This document shows positions 53,028-62,598 of a stretch of 64,000 nucleotides of DNA, piece by piece. Numbering within the stretch: position 1 is the stretch's first letter; every line of letters starts with the position of its first letter. A program made the translations under genes and the position numbers. Source of the DNA: Marinobacter persicus (GTDB taxonomy: Bacteria; Pseudomonadota; Gammaproteobacteria; Pseudomonadales; Oleiphilaceae). Where the stretch lies: contig NZ_PTIV01000005.1 in the NCBI RefSeq assembly GCF_002934325.1, positions 93,498 to 157,497 on the forward strand, given 5' to 3'. The notes beneath the pieces are model-generated. The model worked only from the letters and a program-made list of their open reading frames with translations, was not told where the DNA came from and made no database searches.

Positions 53028-54098
53028 TCAGGCGGTCCGCTCAAAGGCAATGAGATGATCGGCCTCTACCCGCACCGGTACCTGTTCCCCCAGATGGAAG
53101 TCGAGGTGGCTGCGGAACAGGGCCTCGAAATCCGTGTCCTCCGAGCAGCGGAAGCGGTACAGCGTTGAGGTGCCCGCGAAGGTCTTCTCGACCACCTTGG
53201 GTTTGAGCTCCGAGGTTTCATCGTAAACGATGTCGTCTGGACGGATCAGGATATCGACCAGTGTCCCCGGCTCCCAGTTGTAGGCCCGGTTGCCGTGAAT
53301 GATCCCCAGCTCGGATTCGATGGTGTCGGGTCCCAGGACCTGTCCGGGAATGAACCCGCCCTGACCCACGAAACTGGCCACGAAGCGGTTGGCCGGTTCG
53401 TGATACAGGTTGTAGGGCACATCCCACTGCTGGATGGAACCATTTTTCAGCACGGCGACCTGATCGCACATGGCGAAGGCTTCCTGCTGGTCGTGGGTCA
53501 CCAGAATGGCGCTGATGCCCAGGGTTTTGAGGATCTCCCGGACATCCAGGCTGAGCCGGCGGCGCAGGTCGGTATCGAGGTTCGAGAAAGGCTCATCCAG
53601 CAGGATTAGGGTGGGCTCCGGTGCCAGGGCCCGGGCAAGGGCCACCCGTTGTTGCTGACCGCCAGACAGCTGATGCGGATAGTTGTCGGCCAGGTCCTGC
53701 AGGTGGACCAGATCCAGCAGTTCCGCCACTTTTTGCCGTTTCTCGGCTTTGCCCAGATTCTTCAGGCCAAAACCCACGTTATCGGCAATGGTCATGTGGG
53801 GAAACAGGGCGTAATCCTGGAACACCATGCCAATCTTGCGTTTCTCCGGCGCCAGCGACCGACCCGGAAGGCTGATGGCCTGTGACTGCAGGCGGATCTC
53901 GCCCTGGTTGATGGGCAGAAAGCCGGCCAGTGCCCGTAAAATCGTGCTTTTGCCGCAGCCACTAGGACCCAGCAGACAGCCAATGTCTCCCTGGCTCAGC
54001 GCGAAGTTGATATCCCGCACCACTGAATCGCCGCCGTAGCCGCAAGACAGGTTGTGTACTTCAAGGAGCCAGTCGCTCGCTGCCGCAGTGTAATCCAT
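53028..54098 (-). CDS. ABC transporter ATPase, FbpC/PotA-like, without a nearby permease
   Basis: 356 residues. Walker A LLGPSGCGKSTILRALAGF, signature QLSGGQQQRVALARAL, Walker B LILLDEPFSNLD and the switch His in ILVTHDQQEAF. A C-terminal TOBE region (about 245-350) is present, as in iron(III), spermidine/putrescine and phosphonate importers. The N-terminal part (VRDINFALSQGDIGCLLG) is closest in feel to FbpC. No permease or binding protein is encoded beside it. It lies three bases downstream of argF and may be co-transcribed with it. Confidence 0.85.
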   Translation of the reverse strand: MDYTAAASDWLLEVHNLSCGYGGDSVVRDINFALSQGDIGCLLGPSGCGKSTILRALAGFLPINQGEIRLQSQAISLPGRSLAPEKRKIGMVFQDYALFPHMTIADNVGFGLKNLGKAEKRQKVAELLDLVHLQDLADNYPHQLSGGQQQRVALARALAPEPTLILLDEPFSNLDTDLRRRLSLDVREILKTLGISAILVTHDQQEAFAMCDQVAVLKNGSIQQWDVPYNLYHEPANRFVASFVGQGGFIPGQVLGPDTIESELGIIHGNRAYNWEPGTLVDILIRPDDIVYDETSELKPKVVEKTFAGTSTLYRFRCSEDTDFEALFRSHLDFHLGEQVPVRVEADHLIAFERTA

Positions 54099-54101
54099 GA
54101 C

Positions 54102-55016
54102 TTAGTCCAGGCGGTTCAGAATAAGGAACTCAAGCAGGGCTTTCTGGGCGTGCAGACGGTTTTCCGCTTCGTGCCAGACAACCGAGCCCGGGTGCTCCAT
54201 CATGTCGGTGGAGATTTCTTCACCACGGTGGGCGGGCAGGCAGTGCATAAACAAAGCGTCCTTGTCGGCGACGGCCATCAGTTCCGGGTTGATCTGGTAG
54301 TCCTGGAAAGCCCGCTCCCGGGCTTTCTGCTCGTCTTCCTGGCCCATGGAGGCCCAGACGTCGGTGACCAGCAGGTTGGAGCCCTTGGCGGCTTCTTCGG
54401 GGGAGCGCATGATGCTTACCCGCTCCCCGTATTGTTCCAGCAGCTTCGCATCCGGCTCATAACCTTCCGGGCAGGCGACGTTCAGGTGGAAATCGAACTG
54501 GGCGGCGGCGTTGATGTAGGAGTTGCACATGTTGTTGCCATCGCCGACCCAGGTCACCGTTGCGCCCTTGATGCTGCCCCGATACTCACGGTAGGTCTGC
54601 ATGTCGGCCAGCAGCTGACACGGGTGGAATTCGTCGGTCAGGGCATTGATGACCGGTTTGCTGGAAGCGGAAGCAAAACGCTCCACGGTTTCGTGGCCAA
54701 AGGTCCGGATCATGACGGCGTCCACCATACTGGAAATCACGATGGCGGAGTCTTCGATGGGCTCGCCACGGCCCAGTTGGGTGTCCCGTGGCGACAGGAA
54801 CATGGCAGAGCCGCCCAGTTGCGTCATACCTGCTTCGAAAGAGACCCGGGTGCGGGTGGATGACTTCTCGAAAACCATTGCCAGTACCCTGTTTTTCAGG
54901 GAATCTCGCACTTTACCGGCATGCCACTCCTGGCGGAGCTTGCTTGCGTGGTCGAGCAGCGCTTCCAGTTCGTTGGTGGTCAGGTCGTTAAGTGTCAGAA
55001 AATGTCTTGCTGCCAT
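54102..55016 (-). CDS. argF: Ornithine carbamoyltransferase
   Basis: 304 residues. It makes citrulline from ornithine and carbamoyl phosphate in arginine synthesis. Carbamoyl-phosphate binding [13 protein letters not shown], the [11 protein letters not shown] block and the catalytic [12 protein letters not shown] are all present. The anabolic enzyme is favoured because no arcA or arcC gene lies nearby. Ornithine is also the substrate of the OlsB-like enzyme 4 kb away, but nothing else links the two. Confidence 0.95.
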   Translation of the reverse strand: MAARHFLTLNDLTTNELEALLDHASKLRQEWHAGKVRDSLKNRVLAMVFEKSSTRTRVSFEAGMTQLGGSAMFLSPRDTQLGRGEPIEDSAIVISSMVDAVMIRTFGHETVERFASASSKPVINALTDEFHPCQLLADMQTYREYRGSIKGATVTWVGDGNNMCNSYINAAAQFDFHLNVACPEGYEPDAKLLEQYGERVSIMRSPEEAAKGSNLLVTDVWASMGQEDEQKARERAFQDYQINPELMAVADKDALFMHCLPAHRGEEISTDMMEHPGSVVWHEAENRLHAQKALLEFLILNRLD

Positions 55017-55220
55017 GAAAGGCCCCTTGCCGGAAACTCGGGATCGGTTTGGTGTAGAAAAAGGGTTCCAAGTCTAGCCCTTCGAACTGGTGAAGACAAT
55101 GTCACGGCCGGTGGTTGGTACGGGGTATCCGTAATGCATTGGTTGAGGCTTGCGCAGGCGTGTACAATGTGGCCTCAGAGCCGGTAAGCGGCCCCGTAAT
55201 TTTGTCAGAGGTGTATGTTC

Positions 55221-55547
55221 ATGGACATCAATGAAAGCATCAAGAGCCAACTCGAAGAGAACCCCATCATTCTTTACATGAAGGGTACTCCCCAGGCTCC
55301 CCAGTGCGGCTTTTCCGCCAAGACTGTGCAGGCACTGATGGCCTGTGGCGAGCGTTTTGCGTTCGTGAATATTCTGGACAACCAGGAACTGCGTGAGGCT
55401 CTGAAGGTGTACTCAAGCTGGCCGACCTACCCGCAGCTGTACATCAACGGTGAGCTGGTTGGCGGTTGTGACATCATCATGGAGATGTCCGAAAGCGGCG
55501 AACTGGAAAAAGTGGTCAAGGAAGCGGCAGGTCAGGCAGAAGCCTGA
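55221..55547 (+). CDS. grxD: Monothiol glutaredoxin Grx4 (GrxD)
   Basis: 108 residues. The active site PQCGFSAKTV holds the single CGFS cysteine of class II glutaredoxins, with WPTYPQLYINGELVGGCDII as the glutathione-binding block. These proteins carry [2Fe-2S] clusters in Fe-S assembly rather than reducing disulphides. ATG 55221 is preferred to the ATG at 55215 because AGAGGT lies eight bases before it, versus two for the other. Confidence 0.95.
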   Translation: MDINESIKSQLEENPIILYMKGTPQAPQCGFSAKTVQALMACGERFAFVNILDNQELREALKVYSSWPTYPQLYINGELVGGCDIIMEMSESGELEKVVKEAAGQAEA

Positions 55548-55557
55548 TTGTGTCCCG

Positions 55558-55590
55558 CAGGTTGCCCGGAGCTGTGTTCCGGGTAACCTG
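55558..55590. terminator. Bidirectional hairpin between grxD and the DUF1631 gene
   Basis: CAGGTTGCCCGGA and TCCGGGTAACCTG pair over 13 positions (one G-T) around a six-to-seven-base loop. It lies between the convergent stops of grxD and the DUF1631 gene. There is no T-run, so it may act as a weak terminator or an mRNA end protector. Confidence 0.5.
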
Positions 55591-55612
55591 ACCGATTATC
55601 CCCCGGGAGTTT

Positions 55613-57823
55613 TCAGGCGGTTTTAGTGCGCAGGTTGCCCACTACCGCGTTCAGGGCCCGGTCAATCAGTGCGCCCTGGTCCAGCAGCGACAGGCGTCCT
55701 TTCCTCAGTTCACTGGCAAGATCAAGCCGGCTCTTCTCGATAACCTTCAGGCCCATCCGGTTAACGAATACAAACGAATTAGCTTCCTCAATCACCGCTG
55801 AGAGTTTGCAGCGGAAGCTGGCGCCGTTGACCAGGCGGAATTCCACCCAGTCTCCGATTTTCAGCTTGTCGATCTGTTCAATGTATTCCCCCAGCGCTGC
55901 GTCGTCATGCACTGATGATGGCTCATCATCTGAATCGATCTCTTTGGTCTGAGAGTCGGCCGTGTCTGGTTTGGGTGTGCTGATGGCCGTGTGGTTGCGG
56001 AAAGCGTCGGTTAACTGAGTTTTCAGGGCGGCCATCACTTCGTCCAGCCGATTGGACTTGTAGGAGACCTCCCTGAGGCCGGCCCTCAGGGTTTTTAGCA
56101 GCCCGGGAACCACCCGGACCCACTCGTCCCGCTCCTTGTCATCCTGGTGAGGATTGAGGCACCACAGCAGGTCATCGACCACTTTCACGCTCTCTTGCCA
56201 GCGGTGCTCTGAGTCATCACGCAGGTAGGCCAGGAACATGACCCGGCTCCAGCCGTTGATCAGTATGTCGTGAATGCTCTCCGGTAGTTCGTAATTCCGG
56301 GTTTTTTCCTTCAGCAGGTGGTCAACCTCTTCCTGGGCCTTGCGGGATTTGATGCGCCCGCGCTCGGACTCCCGTGTACGTTGTTCCACCAGGGAGGCTT
56401 TGCGGTTTTCCCGTTCCAAAAATCGTTCGAACTCCCGGTTGAGGTCTTCAAAAAGCGCGATGTCTCCGTCGAAGTCCTCCAATATGCGCTGTACAACCGT
56501 GTGGATCTGGTTGTAAAGGCGATCCTTGGCCTTTTCATCGCTGTTGTTCCAGCCAATACCGGCACGGGCCAGGGAGTTAAGCAGCTTGCGGGCGGGGTGG
56601 CTGGCCTTGCTGAAAAACGTCTTGTCCTTGATCACCACCTTCAGGATGGGAATCTGCAGCCGGCTGATCAGAACCTGGACGGGGGCGGACAGGTTGTCAT
56701 CGTCCAGGATGAACTCGAAGAGCATGGACACCAGGTTGATGAGATCCTCATCCACCTCTTTCAGGGCCGGCTCCTGTCCGCTTTGCTGGGTCTGTCGGGC
56801 CAGTGTGCTGTACACCAGCTGTTGCAGATCCAGGATCACCGGTTCGCCATCGCTGAGATCGCCGGACTCGGGCATGGTTTGCTGCATCGGAAGAGCCCTG
56901 AGCAACTCCATGAGTTCCTTGCCATCAACCACGTGAACCGACGGGTCAGCCTCGCGTGAGACGTTGCCCGATGTTGTTCGTTGCTGGGCCATCAGGCGCC
57001 GGATCTGGTCAAACAGGGCAGTATTTTCCCGGCCTGAACTGCCGGCTTTGCGGCTGGTGGAGGGCTCGTCTATCGACGGGCGCTGGGTGTTTGCCTGTGC
57101 GTCGGGCGCTTCTCGCTTGGGCGAGCTCTTGCCGTGGTAGCGGAAATTGGGAATAACCCCGGCCTGGACCAGAATGCGATTGGCCTCGTCCAGCAACATC
57201 CCCAGGTTGGAAACCACGTACCGGTCAAATTGTTTGAGGACAATGAGCCGTTCCCGGATATGGATGTCCAGCGCTTCCGAGGCCTGTGCAAAGGCTTCGC
57301 ACAAATACTCCGGAGCCATCGGATTGACCGGCTCTTCATCGGGGATGCCGGCATACACTTGGGAAAACCGGGCCTGCAGGGGGATCAGTGAACCCTGGAA
57401 ATGGGCATTGGCCTTGGTCACCATGGCGTTCAGGGCAACCTGCTCTTCCAGGTCGTCATGGCCAACCAGTGACAGCGTGTCGGCGGAGGGCGTTTGCTGG
57501 GTGTTGCGTTCGGCTGACTGCTGCACCCGGGGAGGGTGGGAGAACAGGTCGGTGATCGCCTTTCGGAATTGCCGCTCCACGCCTTTGCGCTTGATGCGAA
57601 TTTCCCGCATGGCCTCAAAATAACGGTTTTGCTCATTGTTGCTGCGGGCATTGTTGGCCAGTTCGAACAGGGAGTCGTCCACGGCATCAAGCGCACCCTG
57701 CAGCAAGTCGCCCAGGCCAGCGGTGACCGTGTCCCGGACGCGGCCAACTTCCGGTGGTACCGGGCGAGCGTCGGTCGCGGCCTTGTGGTCGCTTAGATAA
57801 TGTATGCCGGATGATTTGCTCAT
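55613..57823 (-). CDS. DUF1631-family protein
   Basis: 736 residues, soluble, no signal peptide. The C-terminal part (IGDWVEFRLVNGASFRCKLSA, then FVFVNRMGLKV) is the PilZ-like tail common in DUF1631 proteins, and the overall helical, Glu/Arg-rich middle with several linkers fits the family. Database entries for this family are sometimes wrongly called thymidine phosphorylase; no such active site is seen. A C-terminal PilZ-like beta domain suggests c-di-GMP or protein binding. The function is unknown. Confidence 0.8.
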   Translation of the reverse strand: MSKSSGIHYLSDHKAATDARPVPPEVGRVRDTVTAGLGDLLQGALDAVDDSLFELANNARSNNEQNRYFEAMREIRIKRKGVERQFRKAITDLFSHPPRVQQSAERNTQQTPSADTLSLVGHDDLEEQVALNAMVTKANAHFQGSLIPLQARFSQVYAGIPDEEPVNPMAPEYLCEAFAQASEALDIHIRERLIVLKQFDRYVVSNLGMLLDEANRILVQAGVIPNFRYHGKSSPKREAPDAQANTQRPSIDEPSTSRKAGSSGRENTALFDQIRRLMAQQRTTSGNVSREADPSVHVVDGKELMELLRALPMQQTMPESGDLSDGEPVILDLQQLVYSTLARQTQQSGQEPALKEVDEDLINLVSMLFEFILDDDNLSAPVQVLISRLQIPILKVVIKDKTFFSKASHPARKLLNSLARAGIGWNNSDEKAKDRLYNQIHTVVQRILEDFDGDIALFEDLNREFERFLERENRKASLVEQRTRESERGRIKSRKAQEEVDHLLKEKTRNYELPESIHDILINGWSRVMFLAYLRDDSEHRWQESVKVVDDLLWCLNPHQDDKERDEWVRVVPGLLKTLRAGLREVSYKSNRLDEVMAALKTQLTDAFRNHTAISTPKPDTADSQTKEIDSDDEPSSVHDDAALGEYIEQIDKLKIGDWVEFRLVNGASFRCKLSAVIEEANSFVFVNRMGLKVIEKSRLDLASELRKGRLSLLDQGALIDRALNAVVGNLRTKTA

Positions 57824-57901
57824 GACCGACTCCTGTTTATGCCTTTACCGGATACATGAACGAGCCTGGTGACGATGATTCTGGTTGGTTATTGATCAAA
57901 T

Positions 57902-59188
57902 CTAGCGCACTTTTCCCGAAATCGCACGTTTGCTTCTTTTGGGATGGACGATCGCCGCCTTGACCACGTTGTCCTTGATTTGCAGGACCTCAACGCGGTG
58001 GCCAGACACCTTCAGGCAGACGTTGCTGTCGGGGATATTTTCCAGGGTTTCGGTGATCAGCCCGTTCAGGGTTTTGGGCCCGTCGGTCGGCATTTTCCAG
58101 CCCAGCGTTTTATTGATGGTACGCACTGCCGTGCCGCCATCAATAATGTAGGTGCCGTTTTCCTGGGGAATAATGTCCGCCGATGTGGCCGCATAATCGG
58201 TGGTGAACTCTCCCACAATCTCTTCCAGGATGTCTTCGAGGGTGGCCAGGCCCAGTACGTCACCATATTCGTCCACCACGATGCCGAACCGGCGCTTGCC
58301 TTTCTGGAAGTTCAGCAATTGGGTGTTCAGGGGGGTACCCTCGGGAATGAAGTAGGGCTCCTGGCTCAAGGTCATGATCATGGCCTTGTTGATGTCTTCT
58401 TCCTTTAATAGCCGGGCGATGTTGCGCAGATGGAGGATGCCCTGAATGTTGTTGATGTCGCCCTTGAAGACCGGCAGCCGCGTGTGCTGGCTGTTTTTCA
58501 GCTGGCGGAGCATGTTCTCCACGTCGTCATCCAGGTCAATGCCGACGATTTCGTTCCGGGGCACCATGATGTCGTTCACGGTGACGTTGTCCAGGTCCAG
58601 GATGCTGACCAGCATGTCCTTGTGCTTGGCGGGAATCAGCGCGCCTGCTTCATTTACCACCGTGCGCAGCTCTTCCCGGCTAAGATGATCTTGTGACGCC
58701 TGGGCGGAGCTGATGCCCAGTACCTTCAAAATCAACCCCGTAAACAGGTTGACGGACCAGACCAGGGGGTAGAGGGTTTTGAGCAACGGGCCGAGTACGT
58801 AGCTGGCAGGAAAGGCAATTTTCTCTGGGAACAGGGCGGCCAGGGTTTTTGGGGTTACCTCGGCAAAGATCAGGATGACGATGGTCAGCAGTACCGTGGC
58901 CACGGCGATGCCGGCGTCTCCCCAGATGCGAATGGCGATCACCGTGGCGATGGCCGAGGCGAAAATGTTCACGAAGTTGTTGCCGATCAGGATCACGCCG
59001 ATCAGCTGGTCGGTGCGGTTTAGCAGGCTCTGGGCGCGGCGGGCGCCTTTGTGGCCGGTTTTGGCCATGTGCTTCAGGCGATAGCGGTTCAGGGACATCA
59101 TCCCGGTTTCGGAGCTGGAGAAGAAACCGGAAAGAATGATCAGGCCGAGCAGGAGAATGAACAGCGCCGTAAGCGATGTTTCGTTCAA
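57902..59188 (-). CDS. CNNM/CorC-type (HlyC/CorC family) membrane transporter
   Basis: 428 residues. An N-terminal DUF21/CNNM membrane domain of about four helices (ILLLGLIILSGFFSSSETG start; signature SSSETGMMSLNRYRLKHMA) is followed by two CBS domains (VTVNDIMVPRNEIVGID; the second around MIMTLSQEPYFIPE) and a CorC_HlyC domain (FGIVVDEYGDVLGLATLEDI). E. coli YfjD/CorB belongs here, and the family handles Mg2+ and related ions. It lies downstream of ypjD, as near ffh in many gammaproteobacteria. Confidence 0.92.
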   Translation of the reverse strand: MNETSLTALFILLLGLIILSGFFSSSETGMMSLNRYRLKHMAKTGHKGARRAQSLLNRTDQLIGVILIGNNFVNIFASAIATVIAIRIWGDAGIAVATVLLTIVILIFAEVTPKTLAALFPEKIAFPASYVLGPLLKTLYPLVWSVNLFTGLILKVLGISSAQASQDHLSREELRTVVNEAGALIPAKHKDMLVSILDLDNVTVNDIMVPRNEIVGIDLDDDVENMLRQLKNSQHTRLPVFKGDINNIQGILHLRNIARLLKEEDINKAMIMTLSQEPYFIPEGTPLNTQLLNFQKGKRRFGIVVDEYGDVLGLATLEDILEEIVGEFTTDYAATSADIIPQENGTYIIDGGTAVRTINKTLGWKMPTDGPKTLNGLITETLENIPDSNVCLKVSGHRVEVLQIKDNVVKAAIVHPKRSKRAISGKVR

Positions 59189-59257
59189 GGGGTGAATCCT
59201 TCTGTCTTTGTCATGTCAGGAAGCGCATAGAAAGTACAGTGGCTGATAAATAACCCG

Positions 59258-60064
59258 TCAACCACCCTGTTGAAAGACCACCTCAAGCACAAACTTGGTG
59301 CCGTAGAAGGCGATCATCAGCAATGCGCAACCCGCCAGGGTCCAGTGGCTGGCGGTAACGCCGCGCCACCCTTTGGTATAGCGTCCGACCAGAAGCCCGA
59401 CAAATACCAGAAGCGACAACAGGGAAAAGGTCGTTTTGTGGGCGAGATGTTGCCCGAAGAGATCTTCAATGAACAGTGCGCCGGTGACAATGGCCAGTAT
59501 CAGCAGGACAACCCCTGCCCAAACCATTTCGAACAGCAACGACTCCATGGTCTGCAGGGGGGGGAGGTTACGAACCAGCAGGCTGTTGTAATTGTGCTTG
59601 AGCTGATGGTTTTGCAATTGAAGCAAGATCGCCTGAATGGCCGCCAGAGTGAAGAGACTGTATGCGGTCACGGATAGGGCAATGTGTGAAAGCATGCCGT
59701 AACTTTGGTCGGGGACTACTCGCGATGGCGTATGCTGGATCAGCGCCATGATGATGGTGAGCATGGCGATGGGGTAGCCGGCCAGGAACAGGCTGCCGAC
59801 GGGCTTGGTCAGGTTCAGGCCCAGTAAAAGGAAGACGATCAGCCAGGAAATCAGTACCGAGCTCTTGAAAAGGCTGAAGTCAAAGCCGCCATCGTGATGT
59901 ACGGACTGGGCAATGAGCAGGCCGTGGGCAACCAGAGCGAGAACACCGATAAGCGTGGTTATCGCCAGGTTGGCTTGCACCCGCCCCCGGAAATGCAAAG
60001 CCTGCAGGGCCGTGCCCACGCTATACAGGAAAAGTGCAGTAACCGCGAGAATCAGCGTTCCCAT
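59258..60064 (-). CDS. Cytochrome-c-assembly-like inner-membrane protein YpjD (CcsA family)
   Basis: 268 residues with about eight membrane helices. HIALSVTAYSLFTLAAIQAILL and HKTTFSLLSLLVFVGLLVGRY carry the conserved histidines of the CcsA/CcmC-like haem-handling fold. E. coli YpjD lies beside ffh, exactly as here, where the gene is divergent from ffh. A haem or quinone role is assumed from the family only. Confidence 0.9.
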   Translation of the reverse strand: MGTLILAVTALFLYSVGTALQALHFRGRVQANLAITTLIGVLALVAHGLLIAQSVHHDGGFDFSLFKSSVLISWLIVFLLLGLNLTKPVGSLFLAGYPIAMLTIIMALIQHTPSRVVPDQSYGMLSHIALSVTAYSLFTLAAIQAILLQLQNHQLKHNYNSLLVRNLPPLQTMESLLFEMVWAGVVLLILAIVTGALFIEDLFGQHLAHKTTFSLLSLLVFVGLLVGRYTKGWRGVTASHWTLAGCALLMIAFYGTKFVLEVVFQQGG

Positions 60065-60131
60065 GACGTCCTTTTTAGTTGCTGAAAGTAGAAGCTGGTG
60101 TGGATCTGAACAGATTTGACCGGGTAGGTCA

Positions 60132-60160
60132 TTTCAGAGGCACCTTAGTCTGGTTATAAT
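60132..60160 (+). promoter_or_regulatory. Possible ffh promoter
   Basis: TATAAT at 60155-60160 is a perfect -10. TTTCAG at 60132-60137 would be a weak -35 at 17-base spacing. The site lies 86 bases before ffh in the gap shared with divergent ypjD. Confidence 0.5.
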
Positions 60161-60245
60161 GTCGCGATTATGCAACAGGAATCAAGCGACCGATACCGGT
60201 CGCCGGGTTTGTGTGAATCATTTCTCCGGGGTACGGAAAAGCAAC

Positions 60246-61634
60246 ATGTTTGAGAATCTCCAGGACCGACTATCCGGTAGCTTGCGCAAGATCTCGGGTC
60301 AGGCAAAGCTGACCGATGACAATATCAAGGATACGTTGCGCGAAGTGCGCAAGGCGCTGCTTGAAGCCGACGTTGCGCTGCCGGTGGTCAAGGAATTCAT
60401 CGCCGGGGTGCGCAAGCGTGCCCTGGGCCAGGAAGTGCGTCGCAGCCTCACGCCGGGCCAGGTCTTTATAAAGGTGGTCCAGCAGGAGCTGGAGCGGGTC
60501 ATGGGCGAGGGTAACGAATCCCTCAACCTGGCAACCCGTCCGCCGGCTGTCATTATGATGGCCGGTCTCCAGGGTGCGGGTAAGACCACTACCGTGGCCA
60601 AGCTTTCGCGCTTTTTGAAGGAGCGGGAAAAGAAATCGGTCATGGTTGTCAGTGCCGACGTTTATCGCCCTGCGGCGATCCGGCAGCTGGAAACCCTGGC
60701 TGGCGAAGTGGGGGTTGAGTTCTTCCCCAGCAGCGCCGAGCAGGATCCAGAGGATATCGCGGCTGGCGCCATTGACGCAGCCCGTCGCAAGCACGTGGAT
60801 GTGGTGATCCTTGATACCGCTGGTCGCCTGCATATAGATGAAGACATGATGGGCGAGATTGGTCGCCTGCATAAAGCGGTGAATCCGGTTGAGACCCTGT
60901 TCGTGGTGGACGCCATGACCGGTCAGGACGCCGCCAACACAGCCAAGGCGTTCAACGATGCCCTGCCGTTGACCGGTGTGGTACTCACCAAGACCGACGG
61001 CGATGCCCGTGGTGGTGCGGCCCTGTCGGTTCGTCACATTACCGGCAAGCCCATCAAGTTCCTCGGTATCGGCGAGAAAACCGATGCCCTTGAGCCTTTC
61101 TACCCGGACCGCGTGGCTTCGCGGATTCTTGGTATGGGGGATGTGCTCTCCCTGATCGAAGAAGCCGAGCGCAAGCTGGACCACAAGAAGGCCCAGAAGC
61201 TCACCAAGAAGATCAAGAAGGGCAAGGGCTTTGACCTGGAAGATTTCCGGGACCAGCTGCAGCAGATGAAGAAAATGGGTGGCATCGGCGGCATGCTCGA
61301 CAAGCTGCCCGGTGGCATGGGGCAAATGGCCCAGGCGGCCCAGCAGCAGGTCAATGACAAGTCCATGGGGCAAATGGAGGCAATCATCTGCTCCATGACG
61401 CCAAAGGAGCGCCGTTTCCCGGATACCATCAACAATTCCCGCAAGCGCCGCATTGCCGCCGGTTCCGGTACCCAGATCCAGGACATCAATCGCCTGCTCA
61501 AGCAGCACAAGCAGATGGCGAAAATGATGAAGAAGTTCGGGAAAAAGGGCGGTATGGCCAACATGATGCGCGGCCTGGGCGGTATGATGCCGCCCGGCGG
61601 TGGCGGCGGAAGGCCTCCATTCGGGGGTATGTAA
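60246..61634 (+). CDS. ffh: Signal recognition particle protein Ffh
   Basis: 462 residues. The N domain, the G domain with GLQGAGKTTTVAKLSRFL, VDVVILDTAGRLHIDEDMM and TKTDGDARGGAAL, and the methionine-rich M domain that holds the signal sequence and 4.5S RNA (GQMEAIICSMTPKERR and the Met/Gly-rich tail) are all present. ATG 60246 starts MFENLQDRLSGSLRK as in the family; the longer frame upstream is non-coding. It targets nascent inner-membrane proteins to FtsY. Confidence 0.97.
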   Translation: MFENLQDRLSGSLRKISGQAKLTDDNIKDTLREVRKALLEADVALPVVKEFIAGVRKRALGQEVRRSLTPGQVFIKVVQQELERVMGEGNESLNLATRPPAVIMMAGLQGAGKTTTVAKLSRFLKEREKKSVMVVSADVYRPAAIRQLETLAGEVGVEFFPSSAEQDPEDIAAGAIDAARRKHVDVVILDTAGRLHIDEDMMGEIGRLHKAVNPVETLFVVDAMTGQDAANTAKAFNDALPLTGVVLTKTDGDARGGAALSVRHITGKPIKFLGIGEKTDALEPFYPDRVASRILGMGDVLSLIEEAERKLDHKKAQKLTKKIKKGKGFDLEDFRDQLQQMKKMGGIGGMLDKLPGGMGQMAQAAQQQVNDKSMGQMEAIICSMTPKERRFPDTINNSRKRRIAAGSGTQIQDINRLLKQHKQMAKMMKKFGKKGGMANMMRGLGGMMPPGGGGGRPPFGGM

Positions 61635-61660
61635 AAAGCCTTATGAGGAAAATGAGAGAG

Positions 61661-61680
61661 CAGGGGCTTTCCCTGTTTTC
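61661..61680 (+). terminator. Terminator after ffh
   Basis: CAGGG-GCTTT-CCCTG followed by TTTTC, just upstream of the rpsP promoter. The stem is short but the position is right, with A-rich sequence on the left. Confidence 0.6.
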
Positions 61681-61722
61681 ATTGGCGCGTTTTTGACATA
61701 GAATAGCGCCCCTTTCGAGTAT
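61676..61722 (+). promoter_or_regulatory. rpsP operon promoter region
   Basis: Two readings fit. TTGACA (61693-61698), a perfect -35, with GAGTAT (61717-61722) as -10 at 18 bases; or TTTTCA (61676-61681) with TAGAAT (61699-61704) at 17 bases. TTGACA and TAGAAT lie back to back. Transcription of rpsP-rimM-trmD-rplS should begin here. Confidence 0.6.
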
Positions 61723-61798
61723 GGGTCTTCTCGTCAGCCGCGAACGGTGTGGCGAGAATCGTACAAAGTTCGCACAACAGAACAGGATATTGGTCGAA

Positions 61799-62038
61799 AT
61801 GGTAACAATCCGTTTGGCTCGTGGTGGCTCCAAGAAGCGCCCGTTCTACCATCTGACAGTTACAGATAGCCGTAACGCCCGTAATGGTCGTTTCATTGAG
61901 CGTGTTGGTTTCTTCAACCCGGTTGCCCGTGGTCAGGAAGAGCGTCTGCGTGTAAACCGTGAGCGCGTTGACTACTGGCTGGGCCAGGGTGCACAGACCA
62001 GCGAGCGCGTTGCCCAGCTGCTGAAAGGCGCTGAGTAA
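61799..62038 (+). CDS. rpsP: 30S ribosomal protein S16
   Basis: 79 residues, normal length. [19 protein letters not shown] at the start and [16 protein letters not shown] in the middle are the family signatures. S16 stabilises the 30S 5' domain during assembly. ATG 61799 is chosen; the frame before it is untranslated leader. It is the first gene of the conserved rpsP-rimM-trmD-rplS operon. Confidence 0.98.
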   Translation: MVTIRLARGGSKKRPFYHLTVTDSRNARNGRFIERVGFFNPVARGQEERLRVNRERVDYWLGQGAQTSERVAQLLKGAE

Positions 62039-62067
62039 TCAGTGATTCTGGCCGGGGTGTATCGGGC

Positions 62068-62595
62068 ATGACGCAGCATTCCCAGGAAACTGTGATCGGC
62101 CGGGTAACCTCGGTGTTCGGAGTTAAGGGGTGGCTTAAAGTCTTCTCTTACACAGATCCGAAGGAAGGGATTCTCGATTACCGCGACTGGACCCTGGTTC
62201 TGGACGGTAAGCGAATCCCGGCAAAGCTTGAAGACGGTCGCCGCCAAGGGCAGGGGATTGTCGTCAGGCTCAAAGGTATTAATGACCGTGACCTGGCCGC
62301 GACCTATTCGGGTGCGGAGATCCGGGTGGAAACCGAGCAATTGCCGGAACTGCCGGAAGGCGAGTTCTATTGGCATCAGCTCGAAGGCCTGGAAGTGGTA
62401 ACGGTTGCAGGTGAGTGCCTGGGCAAGGTGCATCATCTGATGGAAACAGGCTCCAACGATGTCCTGGTGGTGCGCGCGACAGCGGGCTCCATTGACCAGC
62501 GCGAACGGCTGATTCCCTATCTGCCGGACCAGGTCCTCAAAGAGGTGAACCTGGATGCCGCGCGTATTGTGGTCGACTGGGATCCGGAGTTCTGA
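62068..62595 (+). CDS. rimM: Ribosome maturation factor RimM
   Basis: 175 residues. IGRVTSVFGVKGWLKVFSYTD opens the N-terminal beta-barrel, and EFYWHQLEGLEVVTVAGE begins the PRC-barrel that contacts S19. RimM helps the 30S head mature. It lies 29 bases after rpsP and three bases before trmD. Confidence 0.97.
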   Translation: MTQHSQETVIGRVTSVFGVKGWLKVFSYTDPKEGILDYRDWTLVLDGKRIPAKLEDGRRQGQGIVVRLKGINDRDLAATYSGAEIRVETEQLPELPEGEFYWHQLEGLEVVTVAGECLGKVHHLMETGSNDVLVVRATAGSIDQRERLIPYLPDQVLKEVNLDAARIVVDWDPEF

Positions 62596-62598
62596 AGC

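Noticed and set aside
60270..61508. 412-codon minus-strand frame opposite ffh
   Set aside because: It is a shadow of a highly conserved gene, with no start signal and no family motifs.
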